Shown: positions 51,639 to 61,790 of the stretch, one piece after another
How positions within the stretch are numbered: the stretch's first letter is position 1
Layout: every line of letters starts with the position of its first letter
Assembly (NCBI RefSeq): GCF_039541235.1
Contig: NZ_BAABFV010000002.1
Span: 496,001 to 560,000 of the forward strand
Source of the DNA: Kangiella marina
Lineage (GTDB): Bacteria > Pseudomonadota > Gammaproteobacteria > Enterobacterales > Kangiellaceae
Direction: 5' to 3'
DNA: 64,000 nt
Translations under genes and position numbers: made by a program
The notes under the pieces: model-generated
Told to the model about the DNA's origin: nothing
Databases searched by the model: none
What the model saw: the letters and a program-made list of their open reading frames with translations, nothing else

Positions 51639-52683
51639 TTATATAGAAATAGATGGCAGAAAAATTGGTCATGGAAACCCACCTTATATTATTGCTGAGC
51701 TTTCGGCGAATCATAACGGGGATATTAATCGTGCTTTTGATATTTTGAAGATGGCAAAAGAATGTGGCGCAGATGCGATTAAAATTCAGACCTATACCCA
51801 AGACACCTTGACAATTGATTGTGATAAAGATGACTTCAAAATCAAAGGCGGGCTGTGGGACAACAGGACGCTTTATGACCTTTATACAGAAGCCCATATG
51901 CCTTGGGAGTGGCATGAGCCTTTATTCAAAAAGGCTAACGAATTAGGTATTACAATCTTTAGCTCTCCATTTGACTTTACAGCGGTAGACCTGTTGGAAG
52001 AGCTGGGTGCTCCAGCCTATAAAATAGCGTCCTTTGAAGCGATCGATATTCCTTTGATTGAATATGTAGCTAAAACCGGTAAGCCGATGATCATTTCGAC
52101 CGGTATGGCGGATGAAGAGGAAATTCAGGAAGCCGTTGATGCCGCCAGAAACGGAGGCTGTAATGAATTGGTAGTGCTACACTGTGTTAGCGGCTATCCG
52201 GCTCCTGCTGAAGACTACAATTTAGCGACTATTCCTGATATGGCCCAGCGCTTTGATGTATTAACCGGCCTTTCTGATCACACTATAGATAACACCACGG
52301 CCATTGCCTCTGTTGCATTGGGAGCTTGTATGATCGAGAAGCACGTAACTCTTGACCGTAATGGAGGAGGGCCTGACGACAGCTTCTCACTAGAAAAACC
52401 AGAACTTATTCAACTATGCCGCGATAGTAAAATAGCTTGGCAAGCTATGGGGAAAGTGAACTATGAGCGCAAAGAAAGTGAAAAAAACAATATGATATTT
52501 CGTCGCTCACTATATGTTGTAAAAGATATAGCAAAAGGAGAGCTTTTTACGCAGGTGAATGTAAGGAGTATAAGGCCAGGATATGGGGTTAAGCCGAAAT
52601 ATTTAAAAGAAATTATTGGTTTAACATCTAAAAAAGATATAAAAGCGGGCACACCTGTTACAGAAGAAATGATTGGCTTGTAA
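51625..52683 (+). CDS. pseI: Pseudaminic acid synthase
   Basis: This NeuB-family enzyme of 352 aa has PPYIIAELSANHNGDINRA, ADAIKIQTYTQDT, LSDHTIDNTTAIASVALGA and IEKHVTLDR. A C-terminal SAF/antifreeze-like domain (RRSLYVVKDIAKGELFT) follows. It condenses the hexose with phosphoenolpyruvate. It overlaps the formyltransferase-like gene, so the two are tightly coupled. Confidence 0.94.
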   Translation: MMKTNYIEIDGRKIGHGNPPYIIAELSANHNGDINRAFDILKMAKECGADAIKIQTYTQDTLTIDCDKDDFKIKGGLWDNRTLYDLYTEAHMPWEWHEPLFKKANELGITIFSSPFDFTAVDLLEELGAPAYKIASFEAIDIPLIEYVAKTGKPMIISTGMADEEEIQEAVDAARNGGCNELVVLHCVSGYPAPAEDYNLATIPDMAQRFDVLTGLSDHTIDNTTAIASVALGACMIEKHVTLDRNGGGPDDSFSLEKPELIQLCRDSKIAWQAMGKVNYERKESEKNNMIFRRSLYVVKDIAKGELFTQVNVRSIRPGYGVKPKYLKEIIGLTSKKDIKAGTPVTEEMIGL

Positions 52684-52689
52684 AAGATA

Positions 52690-53583
52690 ATGACAAAAAA
52701 TATAAAATTCAGATTAATACGAGTACTGGCAAATATATCCTTTGTAAGGAAAGTGATAGCAAGCCTAGTGAAGATTACAAGAGGTAACTTTGAAAGGTCT
52801 GATCTGGCACGAGAAGAATTAATACAATTAAAAAAATCAAATTTAAAAGATATAGCCAAACAAGTGAAACAAGATGGATATAGTGTAGATCTAAAATTAT
52901 CACCAGCTGTAGTTAACGAAATTTTTTACTTCTGTAATACTCAACCTTGCTATGCATTAAGGAATCCTCGTTGGGGGTTTTATTTGAAAGATTTAAAATT
53001 GGCTGAGGAAGCAATTGGAAAAAATATATTACTAGCACAATACTTTAATGCACAAGATGAGCTTCCAATACTAGACAAAGTAATTAGGTCACCAGTAATT
53101 CATGCGATAACACAACAATATTTAGGAAATCGTTATAAATTTGTAGGATGTAATTTATGGTGGACATTTCCTACGAGAGCATCTGAAGAAGATCGTAAGA
53201 AACATGCTCATTATTTTCATAGAGATGTTGATGATTTTAAATTCATAAAATTTTTTTTCTACATAACGGATGTTGATGAAAGTAGTGGGCCGCACGTGTT
53301 TGTAAAAGGATCACATAATAGATGCAAAGAAAATAAGTGGAAAAATCTTTTTAGGAATAGGCGATATGAAGATTCAGAGATTGTAGAGCTTTATGGGGAA
53401 CAAAGTATTATTGAAATGCTTGGAAATTCAGGTGATGTGATAATTGAAGATACTTATGGATTCCATAAAGGCTCGACTCCAATATCTAGCCCGCGTTTAA
53501 TTTTTCAAATACAGTTTGCTCTATTTGATTATGGTGTACAAAACGACACTATAGATAAATTAGAACTCATTATAAAAGATTAA
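52690..53583 (+). CDS. PhyH-family Fe(II)/2-oxoglutarate dioxygenase
   Basis: The 297-aa protein has the metal-binding HxD (H177, D179 in HYFHRDVDDF), the distal His (H259 in DTYGFHKGSTP) and the 2-oxoglutarate-binding Arg (R269). This is the phytanoyl-CoA dioxygenase family layout. In a glycan operon it most likely oxidises or hydroxylates a sugar or lipid precursor; the substrate is unknown. From here on the genes are clearly more A/T-rich than the pse genes, which suggests a different origin. Confidence 0.82.
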   Translation: MTKNIKFRLIRVLANISFVRKVIASLVKITRGNFERSDLAREELIQLKKSNLKDIAKQVKQDGYSVDLKLSPAVVNEIFYFCNTQPCYALRNPRWGFYLKDLKLAEEAIGKNILLAQYFNAQDELPILDKVIRSPVIHAITQQYLGNRYKFVGCNLWWTFPTRASEEDRKKHAHYFHRDVDDFKFIKFFFYITDVDESSGPHVFVKGSHNRCKENKWKNLFRNRRYEDSEIVELYGEQSIIEMLGNSGDVIIEDTYGFHKGSTPISSPRLIFQIQFALFDYGVQNDTIDKLELIIKD

Positions 53584-53592
53584 ATAGTTACC

Positions 53593-54813
53593 GTGAGAGA
53601 AAAAAAATTTTTTTATATTGCTTTAGTGCTTTTAAGCTCTTTATTTTCTATAACAAAAATAGCACTTTACTCTTTCTATATTGGACCGCTTGAGTTTGGA
53701 TATTTTTCAAAAGCATATGTAATTTCATCTGTTTTTGCTCTCGTAGCAAGCTTAGGTTTGACATCCATTGCTCACAGAGAAGTGCCATCTCTATTTGTTA
53801 ATGGAAAACTGGCTGATATTGTAGTTTTAAATAATGCTACCAAAAACACGATCTTCTTTAACGGAGTATTTCTAGTTCTACTAACGTTAAGTATTAGTTT
53901 AATAAGTGGGCAAAGTTACAACTTAATAGTTTTAGGTGTTGTTCACGGCATATTTACTGGTTTGTTTTTCCAAGATTTGTTGTTAATAAAATCAAAGTTG
54001 CATTTTAAAGAATATGGCAAGAGATTGTTATTAAGAACGCTAGCAATAACGATTGCAGGATTATTGGCTTTATCGTTTTATAAGTCTGCTATATCTATCT
54101 TAGTCGCAGAGTGTCTTATACTGCTCCTGCTTCAAGTCAGCTACTTGATAAACCGCTTTAAAACACCTTTAAAAATTGGAGAGGTTAAAAAGTCAATTCA
54201 GAGAGCTTTCAAAAATAAACAGCTTATATTTCTAACACTTTTATCAACAAGTTTTATTCATGGAGATAAGTGGGTTGCAGCTATTCTTTTAAATGCTGAA
54301 GAATTTGGAATATATTCTTTTTATTGGATAATGATCAGCATAGGGCTTAATTTGCAGCAAGTATTAAATATACGAATCTTTACTGAAGCTACTCTTCTCG
54401 CAAAAAATAACGAAATACTTGCTTACAAAAAAATTGTTAAATTTTCACTCTTTTTAGCTTTAGCTTTACTTTTACTTAGTCCAATTGGTTTTTATCTTAC
54501 TTGCTTTACAATAAATAAATGGTTTGTCGAATATAGTGAGAATGTAGAGATATTTGTGGTTTTAGTTTATGTTCTAATGATCATTAGAGCTTCTGACTTT
54601 ATTTCTAATATGGGGTTGATATTCAAGTGTGAGAGATATCAAGTCCGCATTTTTCTTCTAGGATTGATTACATTTGTCATTGCGGCATTCTTAGCAAACA
54701 ATTTAGATATTGGTATGAGCACTAATCTTACTATTTATATTGTAGCAATCATTACTACATTACTTAGTTTAATACTGCTTGCATTAATTCTCTATAAGAG
54801 AGTCAAAAAATGA
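53593..54813 (+). CDS. Wzx-type polysaccharide flippase
   Basis: The 406-aa integral membrane protein has about 12 TM segments and a MATE/PST-type start (YIGPLEFGYFSKAYVISSVFALVASLGL). These proteins flip lipid-linked repeat units across the inner membrane. The start is GTG 53593. With the Wzy-like gene downstream it indicates the Wzx/Wzy pathway. Confidence 0.8.
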   Translation: MREKKFFYIALVLLSSLFSITKIALYSFYIGPLEFGYFSKAYVISSVFALVASLGLTSIAHREVPSLFVNGKLADIVVLNNATKNTIFFNGVFLVLLTLSISLISGQSYNLIVLGVVHGIFTGLFFQDLLLIKSKLHFKEYGKRLLLRTLAITIAGLLALSFYKSAISILVAECLILLLLQVSYLINRFKTPLKIGEVKKSIQRAFKNKQLIFLTLLSTSFIHGDKWVAAILLNAEEFGIYSFYWIMISIGLNLQQVLNIRIFTEATLLAKNNEILAYKKIVKFSLFLALALLLLSPIGFYLTCFTINKWFVEYSENVEIFVVLVYVLMIIRASDFISNMGLIFKCERYQVRIFLLGLITFVIAAFLANNLDIGMSTNLTIYIVAIITTLLSLILLALILYKRVKK

Positions 54814-55775
54814 TGATTACTAAACTATTGAGCTTATTAATATATAAAGTTAAAAGTATTATTATTATAATCAAGTCAACGACTAGAGGTAGTTATTTGT
54901 CAATGTTTGGCAAAATAACTAGCCCAATATCTTCTTTCAATATCGGTAATAATGTTAGAGTAAAAAATGGGTATGTTCTTAATGCTGGAAAGGGGAAGAT
55001 AATTTTAGGCAATAATGTTTGGATTAATAAACATTGTGAAATCAACGCAAACAATTTAATTGATATTGGCGAAAGAACAACGATACAAAAAAATGTTACT
55101 ATTAATGGTGATGTGTCAATTGGCACAGATGTAATTATAGCTCCCAACGTTTTTTTATCATCTGGCTCACATCTTTATAGTCACCAGCCTCATTTACCTA
55201 TAAGAGTGCAGGAAAAAATATGCTCAGTACTACCTAACAAACCAATACTAATTGAGGATGATGTTTGGTTGGGTATTAATGTGGTAGTTATGCCTGGGGT
55301 TAAAATTGCAAAGGGATGTGTAATTGGTGCAAACTCTGTTGTAACAAAGGATACTACTGCTTACTCAGTTTACGCAGGAATGCCGGCTAAGCTTATTTCT
55401 AACAGATTCCAATTATCATCAAAATCAGTATATGACTTTTATGATCCGGAGACTCTCCCTCATATAAAATCAAAAATAAATTATGATGTTAATTCACTAG
55501 TTTCTGGGGAACTTTCGTTTAAACTTAAATCTGAAGTCTTTCAGTTTGAAGTAATTTCTTCTTTTTCTAAAGTCGAATTAGAAATAGAGCTGTTAAGTAA
55601 TACGGCTTCAAATATTATTTCACTATATGGCTTGGAAAAAAAATTGGAACCTGGTCGGAACATAATTATATGGGATGATATACCAAACTACTTAGTTTCT
55701 GAGCTACTTACTTTTCGCTTTTCTGAAGAGATATTGACTAAAATAAAATTAGTACAACTTAAAATAGAAGATTAA
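54810..55775 (+). CDS. Left-handed beta-helix acyltransferase with C-terminal extension
   Basis: The 321-aa protein has hexapeptide repeats from about residue 50 to 195 (VWINKHCEI, VTINGDVSIGTDVIIAPNVFL, LIEDDVWLGINVVVMPGVKI, IGANSVVTKD), ending AGMPAKLI. This is the maltose/galactoside O-acetyltransferase type. About 120 further residues (from RFQLSS) form a region I do not recognise. It probably acetylates a sugar of the repeat unit. It overlaps wzx by 4 nt. Confidence 0.82.
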   Translation: MMITKLLSLLIYKVKSIIIIIKSTTRGSYLSMFGKITSPISSFNIGNNVRVKNGYVLNAGKGKIILGNNVWINKHCEINANNLIDIGERTTIQKNVTINGDVSIGTDVIIAPNVFLSSGSHLYSHQPHLPIRVQEKICSVLPNKPILIEDDVWLGINVVVMPGVKIAKGCVIGANSVVTKDTTAYSVYAGMPAKLISNRFQLSSKSVYDFYDPETLPHIKSKINYDVNSLVSGELSFKLKSEVFQFEVISSFSKVELEIELLSNTASNIISLYGLEKKLEPGRNIIIWDDIPNYLVSELLTFRFSEEILTKIKLVQLKIED

Positions 55776-55779
55776 ATAT

Positions 55780-57336
55780 ATGAATATTGGTTTAGTAAAT
55801 ATCTATGCCTTCAGGCCTCATATGGAGCATTTATATTTTTTGGCGAAAACTCTTGAGGATGCAGGTCATAATACACACTTTCTCACTTGTGATGCCGCTC
55901 TGTCAGATTGTTACCCTAGATCTTTAAAAGATACATCTAAACTTAGTGAATGTTCCAAATGTATTATTGGTGGTATAAGAAGTTATCCTGTTGGCAATGT
56001 AACAAGTATAAAGAAGAAAACTCAGCATCATATAACAGAAGATGAACTTCGGAATATAGCACTCTCAAGTGCTTGCACTTTAAATAGAACCGAGAGTGAT
56101 GATGATCATCATTTAGCAGAAGTTGAAAAAACTGTCGAAAAGCTCATTCCCTCCATAGCAAAGACATATAACTCAGCTACCAATTGGATTAGAAATAATC
56201 AGTTAGATGGTGTTGTAGTTTTTAATGGTCGAATGGATGTTACAAGAGCTATTACCTACGCTTGTGAAATAGAGAATGTACCCTTTATCACACATGAAAG
56301 GACTTGGTTTGGTGATGGGCTTAGGTTAAACCCAGGATCTAACTGTTTGTCCATTAAGCATGTCGATAAATTGGTCCAAGAGTTTGACTCTAAGCCATTA
56401 ACCAAGGAACAAGCTCTTTTAGCCGGTAATCATATAGCGCAACGCTTTCTTCAAAGCAATACACTTGAGTGGCGTCTATATAATGCTAATCCAGAACCTG
56501 CGAAATGGCCTATCAATACTCAAGGAAAGAAAGTGTTAGTTATTCCGAGTAGTAAAAATGAATTTGCCGGGCACGATGAATGGAAAAGTACATGGAAATC
56601 TAATACAGATGCTTTAAATGATTACATGCAAGCATTTAATATTAACCCACAACAAATGGTTATAAGGTTTCATCCAAATTGGGCCGAAAATATAGGCGCA
56701 GTTAAAGGCGAGAAGTCTATTTATCATTATTCGGAATGGGCTAATGCTAAGGGCGTACATGTTGTTTCTAGTGATAGCAAATTAAGTACCTATGATCTAA
56801 TTCAGCAAGCCGATATTGTCATTATGAATGGGGGTTCTTCCGCAGTTGAGGCCGGAGCCTGTGGAAAAGAAGTTATTTGCTTAGGTCCATCCCCTTATAT
56901 GAATTGCCGTTTTGTTCGATGCTTCCAAAGAAAGGAAGAATTGTACGACTCCGAAAAAATAGTAGATATTAGTCCTGTTGAAATTATTCAATCAACTTTG
57001 CGTTATGTCTATTTAAGGGCGAGAAGGTTCCCTCAGTATATTGATAATGTTAAAGCAAGAACAACCACTAGATATGAGTATTACTCTGGCGCTGATCCGG
57101 ATGTACTAATTAGAATGTTTAAGTCGAACCAAGTCGAAGCATATGATAAGAGTTTTGAACAAACCGATGAAGATGAATTAGAAGTAATCAAGAAGATAAT
57201 TGAAAAGCGCTGGAGGGAGTTGGTTTCCCCAAAAAGTATGAACTCAAACCTTGGTCATCGTCTTAAAATATCTAGAAGAGGTGGTTTTAAATTAATAGAT
57301 GGTTTAAGAGATCACCTAAAAAGAGGCGATCGTTAA
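55780..57336 (+). CDS. Capsule-type glycosyltransferase-like protein
   Basis: The 518-aa soluble protein has an N-terminal GT-B-like half (NIGLVNIYAFRPHMEHLYFLAKTLEDAGHNTHFLTCD). A Cys-rich patch follows near residue 60 (CSKCIIGG). The C-terminal half resembles capsule polysaccharide synthesis proteins: VIRFHPNWAENIG, DLIQQADIVIMNGGSSAVEAGACGKEVICLG. The latter is a nucleotide-sugar binding-type motif. It probably transfers a sugar of the repeat unit, perhaps pseudaminic acid, but the donor cannot be read from the sequence. Confidence 0.65.
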   Translation: MNIGLVNIYAFRPHMEHLYFLAKTLEDAGHNTHFLTCDAALSDCYPRSLKDTSKLSECSKCIIGGIRSYPVGNVTSIKKKTQHHITEDELRNIALSSACTLNRTESDDDHHLAEVEKTVEKLIPSIAKTYNSATNWIRNNQLDGVVVFNGRMDVTRAITYACEIENVPFITHERTWFGDGLRLNPGSNCLSIKHVDKLVQEFDSKPLTKEQALLAGNHIAQRFLQSNTLEWRLYNANPEPAKWPINTQGKKVLVIPSSKNEFAGHDEWKSTWKSNTDALNDYMQAFNINPQQMVIRFHPNWAENIGAVKGEKSIYHYSEWANAKGVHVVSSDSKLSTYDLIQQADIVIMNGGSSAVEAGACGKEVICLGPSPYMNCRFVRCFQRKEELYDSEKIVDISPVEIIQSTLRYVYLRARRFPQYIDNVKARTTTRYEYYSGADPDVLIRMFKSNQVEAYDKSFEQTDEDELEVIKKIIEKRWRELVSPKSMNSNLGHRLKISRRGGFKLIDGLRDHLKRGDR

Positions 57337-57368
57337 TTAATGTTACAACCAGATTTTAAGAGGATTTG

Positions 57369-58532
57369 ATGAATATTATTGTTGTAGGCTCAGGCTATGT
57401 TGGGCTATCAAATGCAGTTCTGTTAGCACAAAGAAATAATGTTACAATTGTAGATATTGATAAAAGCAAAGTAGATTTACTTCAAAACAAAAAATCACCA
57501 ATTGATGAAGAAGGTATTAAAGATTACCTTTTAACAAAAAGCCTCAACCTACAAGCAAAATTAAGCCGCGAAGGAATTTTCAGTGAGGCTGATTACATTG
57601 TGATCGCAACACCAACAGATTATGATCCCGATACAAATTACTTTAATACCCAAAGTATTGAGAGTGTAATTGAGCAGGTTCTGAAAGAAAATACGCGGTG
57701 CTCTATCATTATAAAGTCGACAATTCCGGTCGGATATACCGAATCTCTTAGAAAGCAATATAACACTAACCGTATCATATTCTCACCTGAGTTCTTAAGA
57801 GAAGGAAGAGCATTAGAAGATAATTTATATCCCTCAAGAATCATTTTAGGGTGTAAATCAGAAGCAGCAAGAGCTTATGCTCAGTTGGTATCAGATGCGG
57901 CCCTATCAAGTAATACTCCAGTTCTTTTTATGGGGGCGACAGAAGCAGAAGCCGTCAAGTTATTTTCTAATACATATTTAGCTATGCGAGTAGCATACTT
58001 CAATGAACTTGATAGTTTTGCTTATGGTAATAACTTAAATGCAAAAGAAATTATAGATGGTGTAGTGTTGGATCCCCGAATAGGCTCAAATTATAATAAT
58101 CCATCTTTTGGGTATGGAGGTTATTGCTTCCCCAAGGATACTAAGCAAATGGTTGCTAACTTTAAAGGTATTCCGAACAATCTTATAAGTGCCGTTGTTG
58201 AGTCGAATGAAACAAGAAAGCAATTTATTACTCAATCGATAATAGACCAAAAATCTAAAACGGTAGGAATTTACAGACTTATAATGAAGTCTGGTTCCGA
58301 TAATTATCGCTCTTCTGCAATTTTAGATGTAATTCACAAACTAGAAAATAATGACATTGATGTGAGAATATATGAGCCTAGCATTAGTGAATGGGATGGT
58401 AAGTCAATAATCGAAAACAATTTAACTAAATTTAAAAATGATTGTGATTTGATTGTCGCAAACCGTGTTTCAGAGGAGATTGCTGATGTTAATGATAAAG
58501 TCTTCACAAGAGATGTTTATGAAGATAACTAA
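57369..58532 (+). CDS. ugd: UDP-glucose 6-dehydrogenase
   Basis: The 387-aa dehydrogenase has NAD loop VGSGYVGLSNAVLLAQ, VDIDKSKVDLL, TIPVGYTE, FSPEFLREGRALEDNLYPSRII, and the catalytic Cys in GYGGYCFPKDTKQM. It makes UDP-glucuronate, the substrate of the UXS enzyme encoded two genes downstream. ATG 57369 is preferred of two adjacent ATGs (AGAGGA upstream). Confidence 0.92.
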   Translation: MNIIVVGSGYVGLSNAVLLAQRNNVTIVDIDKSKVDLLQNKKSPIDEEGIKDYLLTKSLNLQAKLSREGIFSEADYIVIATPTDYDPDTNYFNTQSIESVIEQVLKENTRCSIIIKSTIPVGYTESLRKQYNTNRIIFSPEFLREGRALEDNLYPSRIILGCKSEAARAYAQLVSDAALSSNTPVLFMGATEAEAVKLFSNTYLAMRVAYFNELDSFAYGNNLNAKEIIDGVVLDPRIGSNYNNPSFGYGGYCFPKDTKQMVANFKGIPNNLISAVVESNETRKQFITQSIIDQKSKTVGIYRLIMKSGSDNYRSSAILDVIHKLENNDIDVRIYEPSISEWDGKSIIENNLTKFKNDCDLIVANRVSEEIADVNDKVFTRDVYEDN

Positions 58533-58552
58533 ATGTATCACAAGGTATTAAT

Positions 58553-59800
58553 GTGATTAAATGGTTTTTGTCAGCATGGATACTGTACTGGTCAGGTGTT
58601 TTACTATTACCTGTTTACTCAATTTATGCTCAAGCTATCGCCACTTTCACTTTTCAACTGTTGTTCCTATGTATGATATTATTCGGCTATACCTTGTCCA
58701 AAATAATAAATGTTCGTCCTTCAAGTTACGTAAATAAAATATACCAGCCTAACTCACAAGTTATATATTACCTATTAGCCTTAGCTGTAATAGGGACAAT
58801 ATTTTTGTTTCTCGATAAGTTGCTTGTGAAGGGACTAGATTACTCTAAAGGGTTATTAGCAGCTGGTAATGAATGGAGGCATTCTGAAGAAAATAGTTCT
58901 GGCGTATCCTCATTTTATACATTGCTGGGCTATCCACTTGCTGTTCTATTTATACCCGCAATGATTATTTTGTTTCGTATGAAAGAAAATGGGGCAAAAA
59001 ATTTAAGGTCTGCAATTATATTAATTATATTATTAGCATTGTTTAATGCAATTTTAACAGGTGGGCGTAGCGTCATATTACTCACAATAGGATATGCAAT
59101 TGCTAGCTGGAATACATACTCAGCAATCCCAAACAAACAAAATGTTAAAACTAAAAAAGTCAAGCTGATTCTTGTGAGTACTTTTGCTGGAATTGGTTTT
59201 CTTTACTATATCAGTTACATATTTGTATCAAGGGCAATGCTAAGTGATATTAAACCAAGTCACTATATTGGAAAAATGTTGGGCTATCTCGGTTTAGAAA
59301 TCTATCCTTGGTTTGAGGCATTTATTAACTCGGGTCCATTTGGATTATTGCTTGGTTTGCTAGTACTTACAGCTTCTTATATTACACACAGCTTCGCTAC
59401 TTTCTCGGGTTTGATTAACGCTGAAAACCACGGAGAGACTATTTTGTTCCTTATGCCTCTTCAGCAATTAGCAAAATTTAATATTGTAGCTGCACCTAAT
59501 GGAGAGTGGCCATTGGCTGGACGCTTTCCATCACTCCCTGGTGCTCTTTATTATCAGTTTGGAGTTTGGGGTATGATAATTATTAGTTTCTTTACGGGCT
59601 TTGTTGCAGGGCTGAGTAACACGCTAACTAGGGCATTTAGACATTCGATTTTACTTCAGCTCTTTAGAGATACTTTATTCATAACATTATTATTTTCACC
59701 GTTCTTATTTGCAATCGATTTTATGCATGCCCCAATAGTAATATTTTCAACAATTATCCTACACTATGTATTAAGAATCAGAATTAAGGAGAAAATGTGA
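58553..59800 (+). CDS. Wzy-type O-antigen/EPS polymerase
   Basis: The 415-aa integral membrane protein has about 10-11 TM segments and a large loop (around residues 290-330, [15 protein letters not shown]), as in oligosaccharide repeat-unit polymerases. It would polymerise flipped units in the periplasm. The start is GTG 58553. Its stop overlaps the next gene's GTG start (GTGA). Confidence 0.78.
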   Translation: MIKWFLSAWILYWSGVLLLPVYSIYAQAIATFTFQLLFLCMILFGYTLSKIINVRPSSYVNKIYQPNSQVIYYLLALAVIGTIFLFLDKLLVKGLDYSKGLLAAGNEWRHSEENSSGVSSFYTLLGYPLAVLFIPAMIILFRMKENGAKNLRSAIILIILLALFNAILTGGRSVILLTIGYAIASWNTYSAIPNKQNVKTKKVKLILVSTFAGIGFLYYISYIFVSRAMLSDIKPSHYIGKMLGYLGLEIYPWFEAFINSGPFGLLLGLLVLTASYITHSFATFSGLINAENHGETILFLMPLQQLAKFNIVAAPNGEWPLAGRFPSLPGALYYQFGVWGMIIISFFTGFVAGLSNTLTRAFRHSILLQLFRDTLFITLLFSPFLFAIDFMHAPIVIFSTIILHYVLRIRIKEKM

Positions 59801-60744
59801 GTAGCAATGTAGTTGTAACGGGTGGCGCTGGTTTTCTAGGCTCGAACCTATGCCAAAAGTTATTAGATGAAGGAAGTAATGTTATCTGTATTGATAACTT
59901 TTATACTGGTAGGGAGAGTAATATTTCAAATTTACTTGATAATGACAGATTTGAATTGATTAATCATGACATCCGCGATGAAATTGAATTGGATTCTAGT
60001 CTAAAAATTGACGAAATTTATAATTTGGCCTGCCCTGCTTCCCCTCCTCATTATCAGCAAGATCCGGTGTATACATTTGAAACATCTGTACTAGGGGTGA
60101 GAAATGTTTTACAACTTGCCAGAAAGACTTCAGCCAAGGTCTTACACGCATCAACAAGTGAAATTTATGGCGACCCATTGGTACATCCACAGCCGGAGTC
60201 TTATTGGGGCAATGTTAATCCTATGGGCATTAGATCTTGTTACGATGAAGGGAAAAGAGCTGCTGAGACGATGATTTTTGATTACTCTCAGCAATATGGT
60301 GTTGCTGCCAAGTTAGTTAGAATATTCAATACTTACGGGCCCAAAATGAGGTCTGATGACGGTAGGGTCGTTAGTAATTTTATAGTTCAAGCACTCAAAG
60401 GAGAGGACATCACGGTTTATGGCGATGGTAAGCAAACAAGAAGTTTTTGCTACGTTGATGATTTGATCGACGGGATCATATCTGTGATGAATGCAGGTAA
60501 GGTTGCGACACCTTACAACTTGGGTAACCCAAACGAATTTACAATGATTGAATTGGCGGAGAAAGTTCTTCAGTTGACGTCCTCTAATTCAAAGCTGGTA
60601 ATGAAACCTTTGCCAAAAGATGATCCCAAACAGAGACAACCAGCGATTGAAAAAATTAAAAATGAATTGAGCTGGTCACCAAAAGTGCAGTTGGAAGATG
60701 GCTTAAGAATGGCCATTAGTTATTTTGCTACAGAAATTAGCTAG
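59797..60744 (+). CDS. uxs: UDP-glucuronate decarboxylase (UDP-xylose synthase)
   Basis: The 315-aa extended SDR has [38 protein letters not shown], the STSEIYGDP segment, and [13 protein letters not shown] with the catalytic Tyr/Lys. [22 protein letters not shown] follows. The PASPPHYQ and RSDDGRV segments are characteristic of UXS enzymes. It makes UDP-xylose from the Ugd product. The start is GTG 59797. Confidence 0.92.
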   Translation: MSSNVVVTGGAGFLGSNLCQKLLDEGSNVICIDNFYTGRESNISNLLDNDRFELINHDIRDEIELDSSLKIDEIYNLACPASPPHYQQDPVYTFETSVLGVRNVLQLARKTSAKVLHASTSEIYGDPLVHPQPESYWGNVNPMGIRSCYDEGKRAAETMIFDYSQQYGVAAKLVRIFNTYGPKMRSDDGRVVSNFIVQALKGEDITVYGDGKQTRSFCYVDDLIDGIISVMNAGKVATPYNLGNPNEFTMIELAEKVLQLTSSNSKLVMKPLPKDDPKQRQPAIEKIKNELSWSPKVQLEDGLRMAISYFATEIS

Positions 60745-60756
60745 TAAAAGGTAAGT

Positions 60757-61518
60757 ATGTCTAATAATAATTTAGTTTCAATTATAATGCCTGCTTATTA
60801 TGCAAAGGACTATATTGAACAAAGTATTCGTTCCGTCATAGGGCAGACCTATGAAAATTGGGAGTTGTTTATTATTGACGATTGTTCTAAGGATAGTACT
60901 TTAGAGATTATAAAGGGCATGGCCTCAGAAGACTCTAGAATCAAAGTACTATCATTAAAGAATAACGTAGGACCTGCCTTGGCTAGAAATGAAGGGATCA
61001 AAGCTGCTGAAGGTCGGTACATTGCTTTCTTGGATAGCGATGATTTCTGGCTTCCTAATAAGTTGCTTTACAGTCTTCAAGCTATGAATGAGCAAGCAGT
61101 AGATTTGATCTATACAGCGTATAGAAGAGTAAATGCCAAAAATACCGAAGAGGGAAGACTTATTAAAGTGCCTTCTACAATGACCTATAAAAAATTGCTT
61201 TCAAACACTGCAATCACCACATCCACAGTTGTTTATGACACCAAAAGTATTGGTAAGGCCATGATGGCTAATGTGTATTATGATGATTTTGCTTGCTGGT
61301 TGGAATTGCTTAGAAGGGGGGCGAAAAGTTATGGCTTGAACGACGATCTAACACGCTATAGGGTTTCTGGCAAAGAATCGGTTTCCGGTAACAAATTTAA
61401 GTCTGCAAAAAAAGTTTGGAAGCAGCTTCGTAGTCATGAAAATCTTAATATTTTTGTAACATTAAAAGTATTTATTAGTTATTCTATCCGTGGTTATTTA
61501 AAGCATCGAAAATTTTAA
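60757..61518 (+). CDS. GT2-family glycosyltransferase
   Basis: The 253-aa GT-A protein has SIIMPAYYAKDYIEQSIRSVIGQTYENWELFIIDDCSKDST, NNVGPALARNEGI, and the metal-binding FLDSDDFW. It transfers one sugar in building the repeat unit; the donor is unknown (xylose or glucose are candidates from context). Confidence 0.88.
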   Translation: MSNNNLVSIIMPAYYAKDYIEQSIRSVIGQTYENWELFIIDDCSKDSTLEIIKGMASEDSRIKVLSLKNNVGPALARNEGIKAAEGRYIAFLDSDDFWLPNKLLYSLQAMNEQAVDLIYTAYRRVNAKNTEEGRLIKVPSTMTYKKLLSNTAITTSTVVYDTKSIGKAMMANVYYDDFACWLELLRRGAKSYGLNDDLTRYRVSGKESVSGNKFKSAKKVWKQLRSHENLNIFVTLKVFISYSIRGYLKHRKF

Positions 61519-61534
61519 TTTCAACTTATTTTTA

Positions 61535-61559
61535 AAGCGCGTAAGAACAAAATGCGCTT
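61535..61559 (+). terminator. Weak hairpin after the GT2 gene
   Basis: AAGCGC...GCGCTT with a 13-nt A-rich loop, followed by an interrupted T stretch (GGCTGTTTT). It may partially terminate the operon before galU. Confidence 0.35.
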
Positions 61560-61665
61560 GGCTGTTTTAATAGTGTAGAATTAATGGATATACGATAGTT
61601 AAAAGTAAGTTCCGATTGAAAATACACGGGCTCCCTTTATTAACACCCCTCCTCATGGAGATTGT

Positions 61666-61746
61666 ATGAAAGTTAGAACTAGCTTTAACAGATATTATTC
61701 GAAAGTCTCAATTCGTAATTCTCTGATTTATATGGTAAAAAAGTGA
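61666..61746 (+). CDS. Possible 26-aa basic peptide ORF upstream of galU
   Basis: ATG 61666 has GGAG 5 nt upstream. The product starts MKVRTSFNRYYSKVS, ends with MVKK, and is basic. I recognise no family. It may be a leader ORF for galU or chance. Confidence 0.3.
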   Translation: MKVRTSFNRYYSKVSIRNSLIYMVKK

Positions 61747-61790
61747 GCCGTCATAACACTATAAACATGAATATTAGCTAGGAGTAATGT

